Source: Micavibrio sp. UBA1664
GTDB taxonomy: Bacteria > Pseudomonadota > Alphaproteobacteria > Micavibrionales > UBA1664
Assembly: GCA_002320485.1 (NCBI GenBank)
Contig: DCKW01000077.1
Location: 1 to 5,575 of the forward strand
Reading direction: 5' to 3'
DNA: 5,575 bases
The notes under the pieces are model-generated. The model was given only the letters and a program-made list of their open reading frames with translations. It was not told where the DNA came from and searched no databases. This document shows, one piece after another, positions 1-5,575 of this stretch; positions within the stretch are counted from its first letter, which is position 1, and every line of letters starts with the position of its first letter. A program made the position numbers and the translations under genes.

Positions 1-1
1 T

Positions 2-766
2 GCATTGCCTTTGGAACTGGTTCACTATTGCCAACGCAATAATATTCCTGTTTGCGCCGTACATTTTAAACAATGTGATTACTCAGAATGGCCTGATATT
101 GATATTTTAAATACCCGCCTGGAGAAAGTCGGCGATATTTTCAATTTTTTTAAAAAACATCATGTCAAAAATGTTGTCATGATTGGAAATTTAAAAAGGC
201 CGTCATTAAAATCCCTTCGTCCCGATCTACGCGGTATAAAAACATTGGGGCGTATTGCAGGCTCTTTTGCAAAAGGCGATGATAATTTATTAAGGTCTTT
301 ACGACAAGAAATCGAAGATGAGGGCTTTGTCGTGCGGGGTGTTGATTACTATTTAAACGACTTAACTGTATCTTGTGGTTCTCTGACAAATAAACAATTT
401 TCATGTGAACAAAATGCATTTCTTAATCGTGCTATTGATATTGCAATCAAACATGGCGCCGATGACAAAGGTCAATCTATCCTGGCACATGAAAATGGAG
501 ACTATTCTTACGAGGGTCCCGAGGGCACAACAGCTTTGATCAGTTCCAAAGGCCGCCAAGGATCAGTTCTTGTTAAAATGATGAAACCGCAACAGGATCC
601 TGATCTTGACCGGCCGACAGTTGGATTGCATACTTTGGAAATGTTAAATGAAAAACAATGTGCTGGATTGGTTATTCAGGCTGATGCTGTCTTTATGGTC
701 AATAAAACTGAAATGATCCGCTATGCAAATACACACGGTCTTTTCATTGAGGCCATTAATGCCTAG
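2..766 (+). CDS. lpxI: UDP-2,3-diacylglucosamine pyrophosphatase LpxI, 5' partial
   Basis: LpxI hydrolyses UDP-2,3-diacylglucosamine to lipid X and UMP, the fourth step of lipid A synthesis, and replaces LpxH in most Alphaproteobacteria. The frame is open from the window edge. The first visible residues (ALPLEL) match the segment that in family members follows a short N-terminal strand and a glycine-rich turn, so about a dozen codons are missing upstream; the TTG at 5 is an internal leucine, not a start. Counting that leucine as residue 1, visible family landmarks are GNLKRP (61-66), KGDD (90-93), EGTT (173-176) and KPQQDPDLDRPTVG (194-207), with the C-terminal GLFIEAINA. Asp202 in LDRP aligns with the aspartate reported as essential in Caulobacter LpxI (Asp225, from memory). 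The segment between EGT and KMMKP looks about ten residues shorter than in Caulobacter, and the usual EGTD reads EGTT. The protein is probably cytosolic or membrane-peripheral. The gene overlaps lpxB by 8 bases, which suggests one operon with coupled translation. Family assignment is confident. Confidence 0.93.
   Translation, partial: ALPLELVHYCQRNNIPVCAVHFKQCDYSEWPDIDILNTRLEKVGDIFNFFKKHHVKNVVMIGNLKRPSLKSLRPDLRGIKTLGRIAGSFAKGDDNLLRSLRQEIEDEGFVVRGVDYYLNDLTVSCGSLTNKQFSCEQNAFLNRAIDIAIKHGADDKGQSILAHENGDYSYEGPEGTTALISSKGRQGSVLVKMMKPQQDPDLDRPTVGLHTLEMLNEKQCAGLVIQADAVFMVNKTEMIRYANTHGLFIEAINA
748..752 (+). promoter_or_regulatory. Ribosome binding site for lpxB
   Basis: The sequence TGAGG lies inside the end of lpxI, six bases before the ATG at 759. 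It supports that ATG as the lpxB start rather than the in-frame ATG at 723, which would add 12 residues not seen in LpxB proteins. Confidence 0.6.
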
Positions 767-1838
767 CATATATGTGATAGCGGGGGAGACCTCAGGCGAT
801 GTCCTTGGCGCTCGTCTTATGCAAGCTTTTAAACAAAAAGGAAACCACCAATTTTTCGGCATAGGAGGTGATATGATGGCAAAAGAAGGGCTATCCTCGC
901 TATTTCCTATGCAAGACCTTTCAATAATGGGGTTAGTTGAAATTATACCCAGCCTTCCGCGTATTATAAAACATGTATACAAAACTGTGGATGACATTGT
1001 GGACAAACAGCCGGATGTCGTAATTACAATAGATTCCCCTGATTTTTGTAAACCTGTGGTTAAACGTGCTCGTAAAAAATGTCCTAACACGAAATTCATT
1101 CATTATGTTGCCCCAACTGTATGGGCATGGCGTGCAGGACGCGCAAAAACTATGGCAAAACTATTCGATGGATTGATTTGCCTGTTTCCATTTGAGCCGC
1201 CATATTTTGAGGAATATAATTTAAAGGCCGTGTTTTGCGGGCATCCGGCGATAGAAACAATTCCTCCCGAACAATATGAGCGTGTTAATGATCATATTTT
1301 GATTTTTCCGGGAAGTCGTAAGGGGGAAATTAAGCGGATGGTACCCGTGTTCGCCTCAGTATATAAAAAAATGAAACAAATGAATCCGTCTTTGCAGGCA
1401 AGGATTGTCGCCTTGCCACATTTAAAAGATGATATTTCCGAAGAGTTTTTCGGATTGGATGTTATGTATGTTGATCCGACTGACCGATACAAAGCTATGA
1501 AACTGGCACCCTTTGCTTTGGCAAAATCAGGAACGACCGGATTAGAGTTGGCAATTGCTGAATGTCCGCATGTCATTGCCTATAAAATGACCCCTGTGAC
1601 TTGGACTATCGTCAAAAAATTTGTAAAAACCAAATATGCCCATATTGTAAATATCATGGAAGACCGGGAAATCATTCCCGAATGTATTCAGGATCAGTGT
1701 AATGCCGAAGATATAATGAATGCAGTTTTGCGTTATGATAATCCGGACTTATCATATATTCGTCAAAAACTTGCGGGGCCAAATTCTCAATTAACACCCT
1801 CAGAACAGGCCGCAGCCTTCATCCTTGACATCATTTAA
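759..1838 (+). CDS. lpxB: Lipid-A-disaccharide synthase LpxB
   Basis: LpxB is a GT19-family glycosyltransferase that condenses lipid X with UDP-2,3-diacylglucosamine, giving the beta-1,6-linked lipid A disaccharide and UDP at the inner face of the cytoplasmic membrane. The product is 359 residues, somewhat shorter than the roughly 380 of E. coli LpxB, but both ends are complete. In order: AGETSGD (8-14, the family GExSGD motif), GIGGDMM (35-41), IDSPDF (91-96), HYVAPTVWAW (115-124), FPFEPPYFE (143-151), GHP (161-163), FPGSRKGEI (183-191, start of the nucleotide-binding half) and KSGTTGLEL (256-264). The start at 759 puts a short MPSIYVIAGE lead before the first motif, as expected, and has a TGAGG ribosome binding site. 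The frame overlaps the lpxI stop by 8 bases (759-766), so translation is probably coupled to lpxI. No separate promoter is visible. A hairpin follows the stop. Identity is very secure. Confidence 0.97.
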   Translation: MPSIYVIAGETSGDVLGARLMQAFKQKGNHQFFGIGGDMMAKEGLSSLFPMQDLSIMGLVEIIPSLPRIIKHVYKTVDDIVDKQPDVVITIDSPDFCKPVVKRARKKCPNTKFIHYVAPTVWAWRAGRAKTMAKLFDGLICLFPFEPPYFEEYNLKAVFCGHPAIETIPPEQYERVNDHILIFPGSRKGEIKRMVPVFASVYKKMKQMNPSLQARIVALPHLKDDISEEFFGLDVMYVDPTDRYKAMKLAPFALAKSGTTGLELAIAECPHVIAYKMTPVTWTIVKKFVKTKYAHIVNIMEDREIIPECIQDQCNAEDIMNAVLRYDNPDLSYIRQKLAGPNSQLTPSEQAAAFILDII

Positions 1839-1851
1839 AACTTGAAAACAG

Positions 1852-1880
1852 GGGCGCCAACCTTTTTCCAGTTAGCGCCC
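1852..1880. terminator. Probable bidirectional terminator between lpxB and gltA
   Basis: GGGCGC (1852-1857) pairs with GCGCCC (1875-1880). After one C/A mismatch, AAC (1859-1861) pairs with GTT (1871-1873), leaving a 9-base loop. Read on the minus strand (gltA transcript), the stem is followed by a T-rich run opposite the A-rich stretch 1838-1850. Read on the plus strand (lpxB transcript), it is followed by an AT-rich tract with only short T runs. It sits 13 bases past the lpxB stop and about 30 past the gltA stop, where convergent genes commonly share a terminator. The minus-strand reading looks the stronger; efficiency cannot be judged by eye. Confidence 0.6.
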
Positions 1881-1911
1881 ATACTATTATTTAAAATATA
1901 AATTTATTTCA

Positions 1912-3210
1912 TTAACGTTTATCAATAGAGACATAAGATCGCTTTTTAGGACCTGTATAAAGCTGACGGGGACGTCCAATTCTTAATGTCGGCTCCTCAA
2001 TCATCTCTTTCCATTGTGAAACCCAGCCAACAGTACGGCCAACGGCAAATAAAACTGTAAACATTTCTTCAGGGAATCCCATGGCTTTCAAAATAATGCC
2101 AGAATAGAAATCAACATTAGGAAACAATTTGCGCTCAACAAAATACTCATCCTGCAACGCAATTTTTTCCAATTCGCGGGCAATTTCCAATAATGGTTCG
2201 TTTTCGACCCCTAATTCGTCCAAAACCTCGTCACATGACGCTTTTAAGACACCTGCGCGAGGGTCATAATTTTTATAAACACGATGTCCGAAGCCCATTA
2301 ATCGGAATGGATCATCCTTGTCTTTGGCTCTTTCAATAAACTCAGGAATACGGTCAACCGATCCGATTTCGCGCAGCATAGCCAAAACGGCCTGATTGGC
2401 CCCGCCATGTGCAGGTCCCCATAGTGATGTAATACCACTTGAAATACAGGCAAAAGGATTAGCCTGAGAAGACCCTGCCAAACGCACTGTGGATGTGGAG
2501 GCGTTTTGTTCGTGGTCTGCATGAAGGATAAGAATTTTATCCATTGCTTTTGCCAGTGTCGGGCTAACCTTATAAGGCTCGGCAGGCAGGGCAAAACACA
2601 TATGCAGGAAATTTTCCGCATAATTCAAATCATTGCGAGGATATACAAATGGTTGACCGAGCGCATATTTCATTGTCATGGCTGCAAGGGTCGGAATTTT
2701 AGCGATCAGGCGATGAGCCGAAATTTCACGTTGCTTCGGATCCCAAATATCCAATGAATCATGATAGAAAGCGGAAAGCGCACCAACGACACCACACATC
2801 ACGGCCATGGGGTGTGCGTCGCGGCGGAAACCTGTAAAGAACTTGTGCAATTGTTCATGCACCATTGTATGATAAGTCACATTATGGGTGAAATCGTCCA
2901 TTTGTTTTTGGGATGGTAAATCGCCTTCCAATAGGAGATAAGCAACCTCAAGAAATGTACTGTTATCGGTAAGCTCTTCAATAGTATAGCCCCGATGCAT
3001 CAAAACGCCTTCATCCCCGTCAATAAAGGTTAGTCGCGATTTGCAGCTGGCTGTAGAAGTATATGAAGGGTCGAATGTAAAGTGGCCTGTATCGGCATAT
3101 AATTTCCGAACATCAATAACACTCGGCCCTTCCGTCCCGTCAAGGACAGGCAGGGTCCAGCTTTCACCAGTATCATCATTGGTCAACGTAAATGTTTTAT
3201 CGGTTTTCAT
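1912..3210 (-). CDS. gltA: Citrate synthase (type II, hexameric form)
   Basis: Citrate synthase condenses acetyl-CoA with oxaloacetate to citrate, the entry step of the TCA cycle, in the cytosol. The 432-residue product is close to E. coli GltA (427). The N-terminal extension of about 50 residues before FDPSYTSTAS is typical of the type II Gram-negative enzyme. The long conserved block LHADHEQNASTSTVR is at 229-243. The catalytic triad is intact: His268 in WGPAHGG, His309 in GFGHRVYKNYDPRA and Asp367 in FPNVDFYSG, corresponding to His264, His305 and Asp362 of E. coli. The C-terminus ends in SIDKR, very like alphaproteobacterial enzymes such as that of Bartonella. One substitution stands out: the residue after GGAN is Gln273, where Glu is usual. 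The ATG at 3210 is preceded by AAGGA (complement of 3221-3225) at 10 bases, an acceptable if slightly long spacing. The gene runs the same way as gltX, 89 bases downstream of it, and may be co-transcribed or use its own leader. Confidence 0.97.
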   Translation of the reverse strand: MKTDKTFTLTNDDTGESWTLPVLDGTEGPSVIDVRKLYADTGHFTFDPSYTSTASCKSRLTFIDGDEGVLMHRGYTIEELTDNSTFLEVAYLLLEGDLPSQKQMDDFTHNVTYHTMVHEQLHKFFTGFRRDAHPMAVMCGVVGALSAFYHDSLDIWDPKQREISAHRLIAKIPTLAAMTMKYALGQPFVYPRNDLNYAENFLHMCFALPAEPYKVSPTLAKAMDKILILHADHEQNASTSTVRLAGSSQANPFACISSGITSLWGPAHGGANQAVLAMLREIGSVDRIPEFIERAKDKDDPFRLMGFGHRVYKNYDPRAGVLKASCDEVLDELGVENEPLLEIARELEKIALQDEYFVERKLFPNVDFYSGIILKAMGFPEEMFTVLFAVGRTVGWVSQWKEMIEEPTLRIGRPRQLYTGPKKRSYVSIDKR

Positions 3211-3246
3211 GAATAAGGAATCCTTTTTTAAGACAATAAGTTATGG

Positions 3247-3266
3247 GGCGCATATGATCATGCGCC
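3247..3266. repeat. Perfect 7-bp inverted repeat in the gltA leader
   Basis: GGCGCAT (3247-3253) and ATGCGCC (3260-3266) are perfect reverse complements around the 6-base loop ATGATC. The element lies between gltX and gltA, 36 bases before the gltA start codon. On the minus strand it is followed by CCATAACTTATTG, not a T run, so it does not look like a standard intrinsic terminator. It could be an operator for a dimeric regulator, an mRNA stem limiting readthrough or stabilising the gltA message, or a processing site. The repeat is directly visible; its function is unknown. Confidence 0.55.
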
Positions 3267-3282
3267 GAATGTATTAATAAAA

Positions 3283-3310
3283 AGTTTAGGTGAATTCTAT
3301 TAAATATCAA
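3283..3310 (-). promoter_or_regulatory. Weak candidate promoter for gltA
   Basis: On the minus strand TTGATA (complement of 3305-3310, five of six matches to the -35 consensus, overlapping the last codons of gltX) is followed after 16 bases by TAAACT (complement of 3283-3288, four of six matches to -10). Transcription would begin near 3276 and give a leader of roughly 65 bases that contains the inverted repeat at 3247-3266. AT-rich sequence produces such matches by chance, so this is tentative. Confidence 0.25.
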
Positions 3311-4667
3311 TAGCCGCTTTTAAACGCCTTAGTGTTTCTTCCTGACCAAACACTGCTGCAATCGAAGGGACAGGGGGTGTATTACCACGCCCGGTTAGGG
3401 CTGCACGGAAAGGCATTCCCACCTTACCGTATTTACCTTCAAAGGATTCATCCACAAGTTTTTGCACAGTATTATTCACAGTATCGGCAGTAAAAATATC
3501 CAGCTGGTTCAAAACCTCATACAACGCTTTCAATGCTTCGTTTCCATTTATTATGGCGTTACGGGCTTTATCGTCATAGTCCAAATCATCGATATAAATT
3601 CCCGCTTCTGTCACCAAGTCATTTAATGTGGTGGCCCGTAATTTCAAATCATCCATACCGGCGACTAACCATGACACCTTGTGATCTGAAATCGCTCCCT
3701 CATGCCGCTTCAGAACTTCGTCACGCAAATAAAGGTTATCGGCATGGTGCATGTAATGAGCATTCACATCATCAAGTTTTTTAAAGTCTAAACGGGCAGG
3801 GGCCTTATTAATAGCTTCAAGCGTGAACCATTCTTTTATTTTTGTACGGTTGAAAATCTCATCATCGCCGTGTGACCATCCCAGACGCATAAGGTAATTT
3901 ACCATGGCATCGGGCAGATACCCCATTGCATCATATTCCATGACGGACAACGCCCCATGTCGTTTAGAAAGTTTCGCACCGTCATCGCCGTGAATAAGAG
4001 GGATGTGGGCATACACCGGCACATCCCACTCCATTGCATCAATAATTGTTTTTTGTCTGAATGTGTTATTCAAATGATCGTCGCCGCGAATAACATGGGT
4101 CACGCCCATATCATAATCATCAACAACAACTGCCAGCATATATGTAGGCGTTCCGTCTGAGCGCAGCAAAACAAAATCGTCCAATTGTTTGGCATCAATT
4201 GTAACCGATCCTTGGACTTTGTCGTGTATGGTTAACGATCCTTCAAGAGGCGCCTTGATACGGATCACAGGCGCAATATTATCAGGTGCTTCCGATGAAT
4301 GACGCTCCCGCCATCTTCGATCATATCCGTGGCCGTTTTCACGCATTTCAGCCAGTTCTTCCGGGCTGCAATAGCATTTATAAGCTTTTCCCTTCTCAAG
4401 CAATTGGTTGGCAACCTCGACATGGCGGCTTTCGTTTTTACTTTGATATGTTGCCTCCCCGTCATAATCAATGCCCAACCATTCCAAGCCGTCAAAAATG
4501 GCCTGAACCGAATCCTCTGTTGAACGCGCCTTATCTGTATCTTCTATCCTTAATAGCATTTTACCGCCATTAGACCTTGCAAACGCCCAGTTGAACAGTG
4601 CCGTGCGCGCAGATCCAATATGCAGGTATCCGGTAGGTGAAGGTGGAAAACGTGTAACGATAGACAT
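3300..4667 (-). CDS. gltX: Glutamate--tRNA ligase (GluRS)
   Basis: This class I aminoacyl-tRNA synthetase charges tRNA(Glu) with glutamate in the cytosol; in many bacteria lacking GlnRS a relative also charges tRNA(Gln). The product is 455 residues, near the usual 460-490. The N-terminal block RFPPSPTGYLHIGSARTALF (6-25) holds the HIGH-type signature as HIGS (16-19). RIEDTD is at 40-45 and the KMSKS-type signature is KLSKR (232-236) followed by HGA. The C-terminal anticodon-binding part includes GKVGMPFRAALTGRGNTPP (414-432). Cys98 and Cys100 remain from the zinc site of E. coli GluRS, but the second half is absent (WRERH where E. coli has a Cys/His segment). The ATG at 4667 starts directly at the conserved N-terminus and is preceded by AAGGA (complement of 4678-4682) at 10 bases. 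It diverges from comEC and precedes gltA on the same strand. Whether it is discriminating or also serves tRNA(Gln) cannot be told from this window. Confidence 0.96.
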   Translation of the reverse strand: MSIVTRFPPSPTGYLHIGSARTALFNWAFARSNGGKMLLRIEDTDKARSTEDSVQAIFDGLEWLGIDYDGEATYQSKNESRHVEVANQLLEKGKAYKCYCSPEELAEMRENGHGYDRRWRERHSSEAPDNIAPVIRIKAPLEGSLTIHDKVQGSVTIDAKQLDDFVLLRSDGTPTYMLAVVVDDYDMGVTHVIRGDDHLNNTFRQKTIIDAMEWDVPVYAHIPLIHGDDGAKLSKRHGALSVMEYDAMGYLPDAMVNYLMRLGWSHGDDEIFNRTKIKEWFTLEAINKAPARLDFKKLDDVNAHYMHHADNLYLRDEVLKRHEGAISDHKVSWLVAGMDDLKLRATTLNDLVTEAGIYIDDLDYDDKARNAIINGNEALKALYEVLNQLDIFTADTVNNTVQKLVDESFEGKYGKVGMPFRAALTGRGNTPPVPSIAAVFGQEETLRRLKAAIDI

Positions 4668-4696
4668 TTAATTCATTTCCTTATAAACAATAATAT

Positions 4697-4703
4697 GAAG
4701 GGG
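4697..4703 (+). promoter_or_regulatory. Ribosome binding site supporting the GTG start of comEC
   Basis: GAAGGGG lies 11 bases before the GTG at 4715, a rather long spacing. The comEC frame is closed by a TAA at 4691-4693 and contains no ATG between there and the conserved N-terminal region, so this site and the GTG are the best available initiation signal. Confidence 0.45.
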
Positions 4704-4732
4704 ATCATATCGAAGTGGCGATTAAATCGCAA
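4704..4732 (-). promoter_or_regulatory. Candidate sigma-70-type promoter for gltX, overlapping the comEC start
   Basis: On the minus strand TTGCGA (complement of 4727-4732) and TATGAT (complement of 4704-4709) are separated by exactly 17 bases, with four and five of six matches to the -35 and -10 consensus. Transcription would start near 4697, giving a leader of about 30 bases that contains the gltX ribosome binding site at 4678-4682. The -35 box and most of the spacer lie inside the first six codons of comEC. Geometry is good, but the call rests on motif matching only. I found no equally good promoter for comEC on the plus strand. Confidence 0.45.
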
Positions 4733-5575
4733 TCCGTCAAAGCCTTCCTTTTAAAGGAAATTGCCGCCCAGAGAAAAACACTATTCTTATGGGCGCCTGT
4801 GGCTGTGGGGGTGGGAATTGTGACATATTTTACATGGGAGCCAACCATCCCTTTTATCATATTGGCAGCAATGATTTTATTGTGTGCCTTTGTAGTTGCA
4901 ATATCGGTTCATTTTTATAAACGTGGGGGCAAAGCTGTCTGGCTTGTAACATTACTGTTAATGATGACAGTAGGGTTATTTATCAGCGGTTATGCACTGA
5001 GCCATTTACGAACCACACTGATTAATACCAATCTCCTTCAAGACGATATGCCGCCTGTACTCATAGAAGGGAGTATCGAAAAAATTGTCAATTTTGACGG
5101 CGCCAAAGCCAAACGCGTTATTATAAAAGATATTGATATTGATGGCAAAAATTACCGGGTTCGTCTTAAAACCTATCATTTTAAAGGGGAGGAATGGGCG
5201 GTTGGCGATCGCGTTAAAGTGAAGGCAAAATTAATTGCCCCAGGCGGTCCGGTCATGCCCGGAGGTTTTGATTTTAGACGAAAAGCCTATTATGAAGGAC
5301 TAAGCGCCGTCGGCTATACATTGGCAAATGCTCAACTTGTGGAAAAGGGTAAATCACGCGATATCACTGTAGAGCATATTCGAAAAATTATCGGAGACAA
5401 AATTTATTCGGCCATGCAACCGCGATATGCTGCCGTAGCCCATGCCTTATTAACGGGTGAAAGAGCCGGCATCAAAAATAGTGATACTGAAAATTTTAGA
5501 ATATCAGGTTTGGCGCATCTGCTGGCCATTTCAGGGTTGCATATCGGTATGGTTGCGGGATGTGTATTCTTTTTC
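4715..5575 (+). CDS. comEC: ComEC/Rec2-family competence protein, 3' partial
   Basis: ComEC is the polytopic inner-membrane protein that passes single-stranded DNA into the cytosol during natural transformation. The 287 visible residues cover the N-terminal part of a protein that usually has about 700. A charged start (1-22) is followed by hydrophobic segments near 23-40, 45-66 and 74-96. A soluble OB-like region of the DUF4131 type follows (about 112-208), with PGGFDFRRKAYYEGLSAVGY at 182-201. The Competence domain then begins with ALLTGERAGI (244-253) and the hallmark AHLLAISGLHIGMVAG (267-282). The frame runs uninterrupted to the window edge. The GTG at 4715 is the only reasonable start after the upstream stop, and the LFLWAPVAVGVGI segment lies where alphaproteobacterial homologues have it. 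The gene diverges from gltX with only 47 bases between start codons. Any C-terminal metallo-beta-lactamase-like domain lies outside the window. Presence of ComEC alone does not show the organism is competent. Confidence 0.93.
   Translation, partial: MAIKSQSVKAFLLKEIAAQRKTLFLWAPVAVGVGIVTYFTWEPTIPFIILAAMILLCAFVVAISVHFYKRGGKAVWLVTLLLMMTVGLFISGYALSHLRTTLINTNLLQDDMPPVLIEGSIEKIVNFDGAKAKRVIIKDIDIDGKNYRVRLKTYHFKGEEWAVGDRVKVKAKLIAPGGPVMPGGFDFRRKAYYEGLSAVGYTLANAQLVEKGKSRDITVEHIRKIIGDKIYSAMQPRYAAVAHALLTGERAGIKNSDTENFRISGLAHLLAISGLHIGMVAGCVFFF

Noticed and set aside
5..7. TTG at 5 as the start of lpxI
   Set aside because: The codon before it continues the family match (ALPLEL), and the N-terminal strand and glycine turn of LpxI would be missing. 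The gene simply enters from outside the window.
723..758. An in-frame ATG at 723 that would lengthen LpxB by 12 residues
   Set aside because: The extension lies deep inside lpxI, and the LpxB family begins a few residues before the AGExSGD motif, as from 759. The ATG at 759 also has a well-spaced TGAGG.
644..1099. A 151-codon open frame on the minus strand across the lpxI-lpxB junction
   Set aside because: It lies wholly opposite two well-supported genes, its translation resembles no family I know, and nothing indicates expression.
3216..3226. Small palindrome AAGGA-A-TCCTT overlapping the gltA ribosome binding site
   Set aside because: A one-base loop cannot form a stable RNA hairpin, and a short purine/pyrimidine mirror like this easily arises around an AAGGA site in AT-rich DNA.
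3247..3266. Hairpin as an intrinsic terminator for gltX
   Set aside because: Neither strand shows a T run directly after the stem, so I list it only as an inverted repeat of unknown function.
4682..4687. TATAAA as a -10 box for comEC on the plus strand
   Set aside because: No acceptable -35 hexamer lies 16-18 bases upstream, and TATAAA-like strings are expected by chance here.
4745..4759. Inverted repeat TTCCTT-TTA-AAGGAA
   Set aside because: It lies inside comEC codons, is AT-rich and only 6 bp long, so it is compatible with chance and coding constraints.

Overview
The window looks like a chromosomal housekeeping segment of an AT-rich alphaproteobacterium. It carries five protein genes, and both edge genes are cut: lpxI (5' end missing) > lpxB > | < gltA < gltX | comEC > (3' end missing). 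I recognise all five from conserved motifs. From memory, this arrangement (a lipid A gene pair running into a convergent gltA-gltX pair, with comEC divergent from gltX) recurs in rhizobia and related Alphaproteobacteria. Use of LpxI instead of LpxH and a hexameric-type citrate synthase ending in an IDKR-like tail fit the same class. The base composition is lower in G+C than in most free-living members, and I cannot name a genus.

Region by region: positions 2-766 encode LpxI and 759-1838 encode LpxB. These are consecutive steps of lipid A synthesis and their reading frames overlap by 8 bases. Positions 1839-1911 hold a hairpin that probably ends transcription from both sides. Positions 1912-3210 (minus strand) encode citrate synthase, the entry enzyme of the TCA cycle. 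Positions 3211-3299 form a leader with a clear 7-bp inverted repeat and a weak promoter candidate. Positions 3300-4667 (minus strand) encode glutamyl-tRNA synthetase. Positions 4668-4714 are a very short divergent intergenic region. From 4715 to the window end runs the N-terminal half or less of ComEC, the inner-membrane DNA-uptake channel, read from a GTG start.

Functionally, LpxI makes lipid X (2,3-diacylglucosamine 1-phosphate) from UDP-2,3-diacylglucosamine. LpxB then joins lipid X to a second UDP-diacylglucosamine to give the disaccharide core of lipid A, so the organism should build an LPS outer membrane. The other three genes are linked by conserved position rather than by shared pathway.

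There are no gaps above 100 bases between genes. I saw no RNA genes, mobile elements, CRISPR or phage features. I found no convincing undescribed system here. The points worth a second look are small: the gltA leader hairpin, the gltX promoter lying inside the comEC start, and a few substitutions at conserved enzyme positions.
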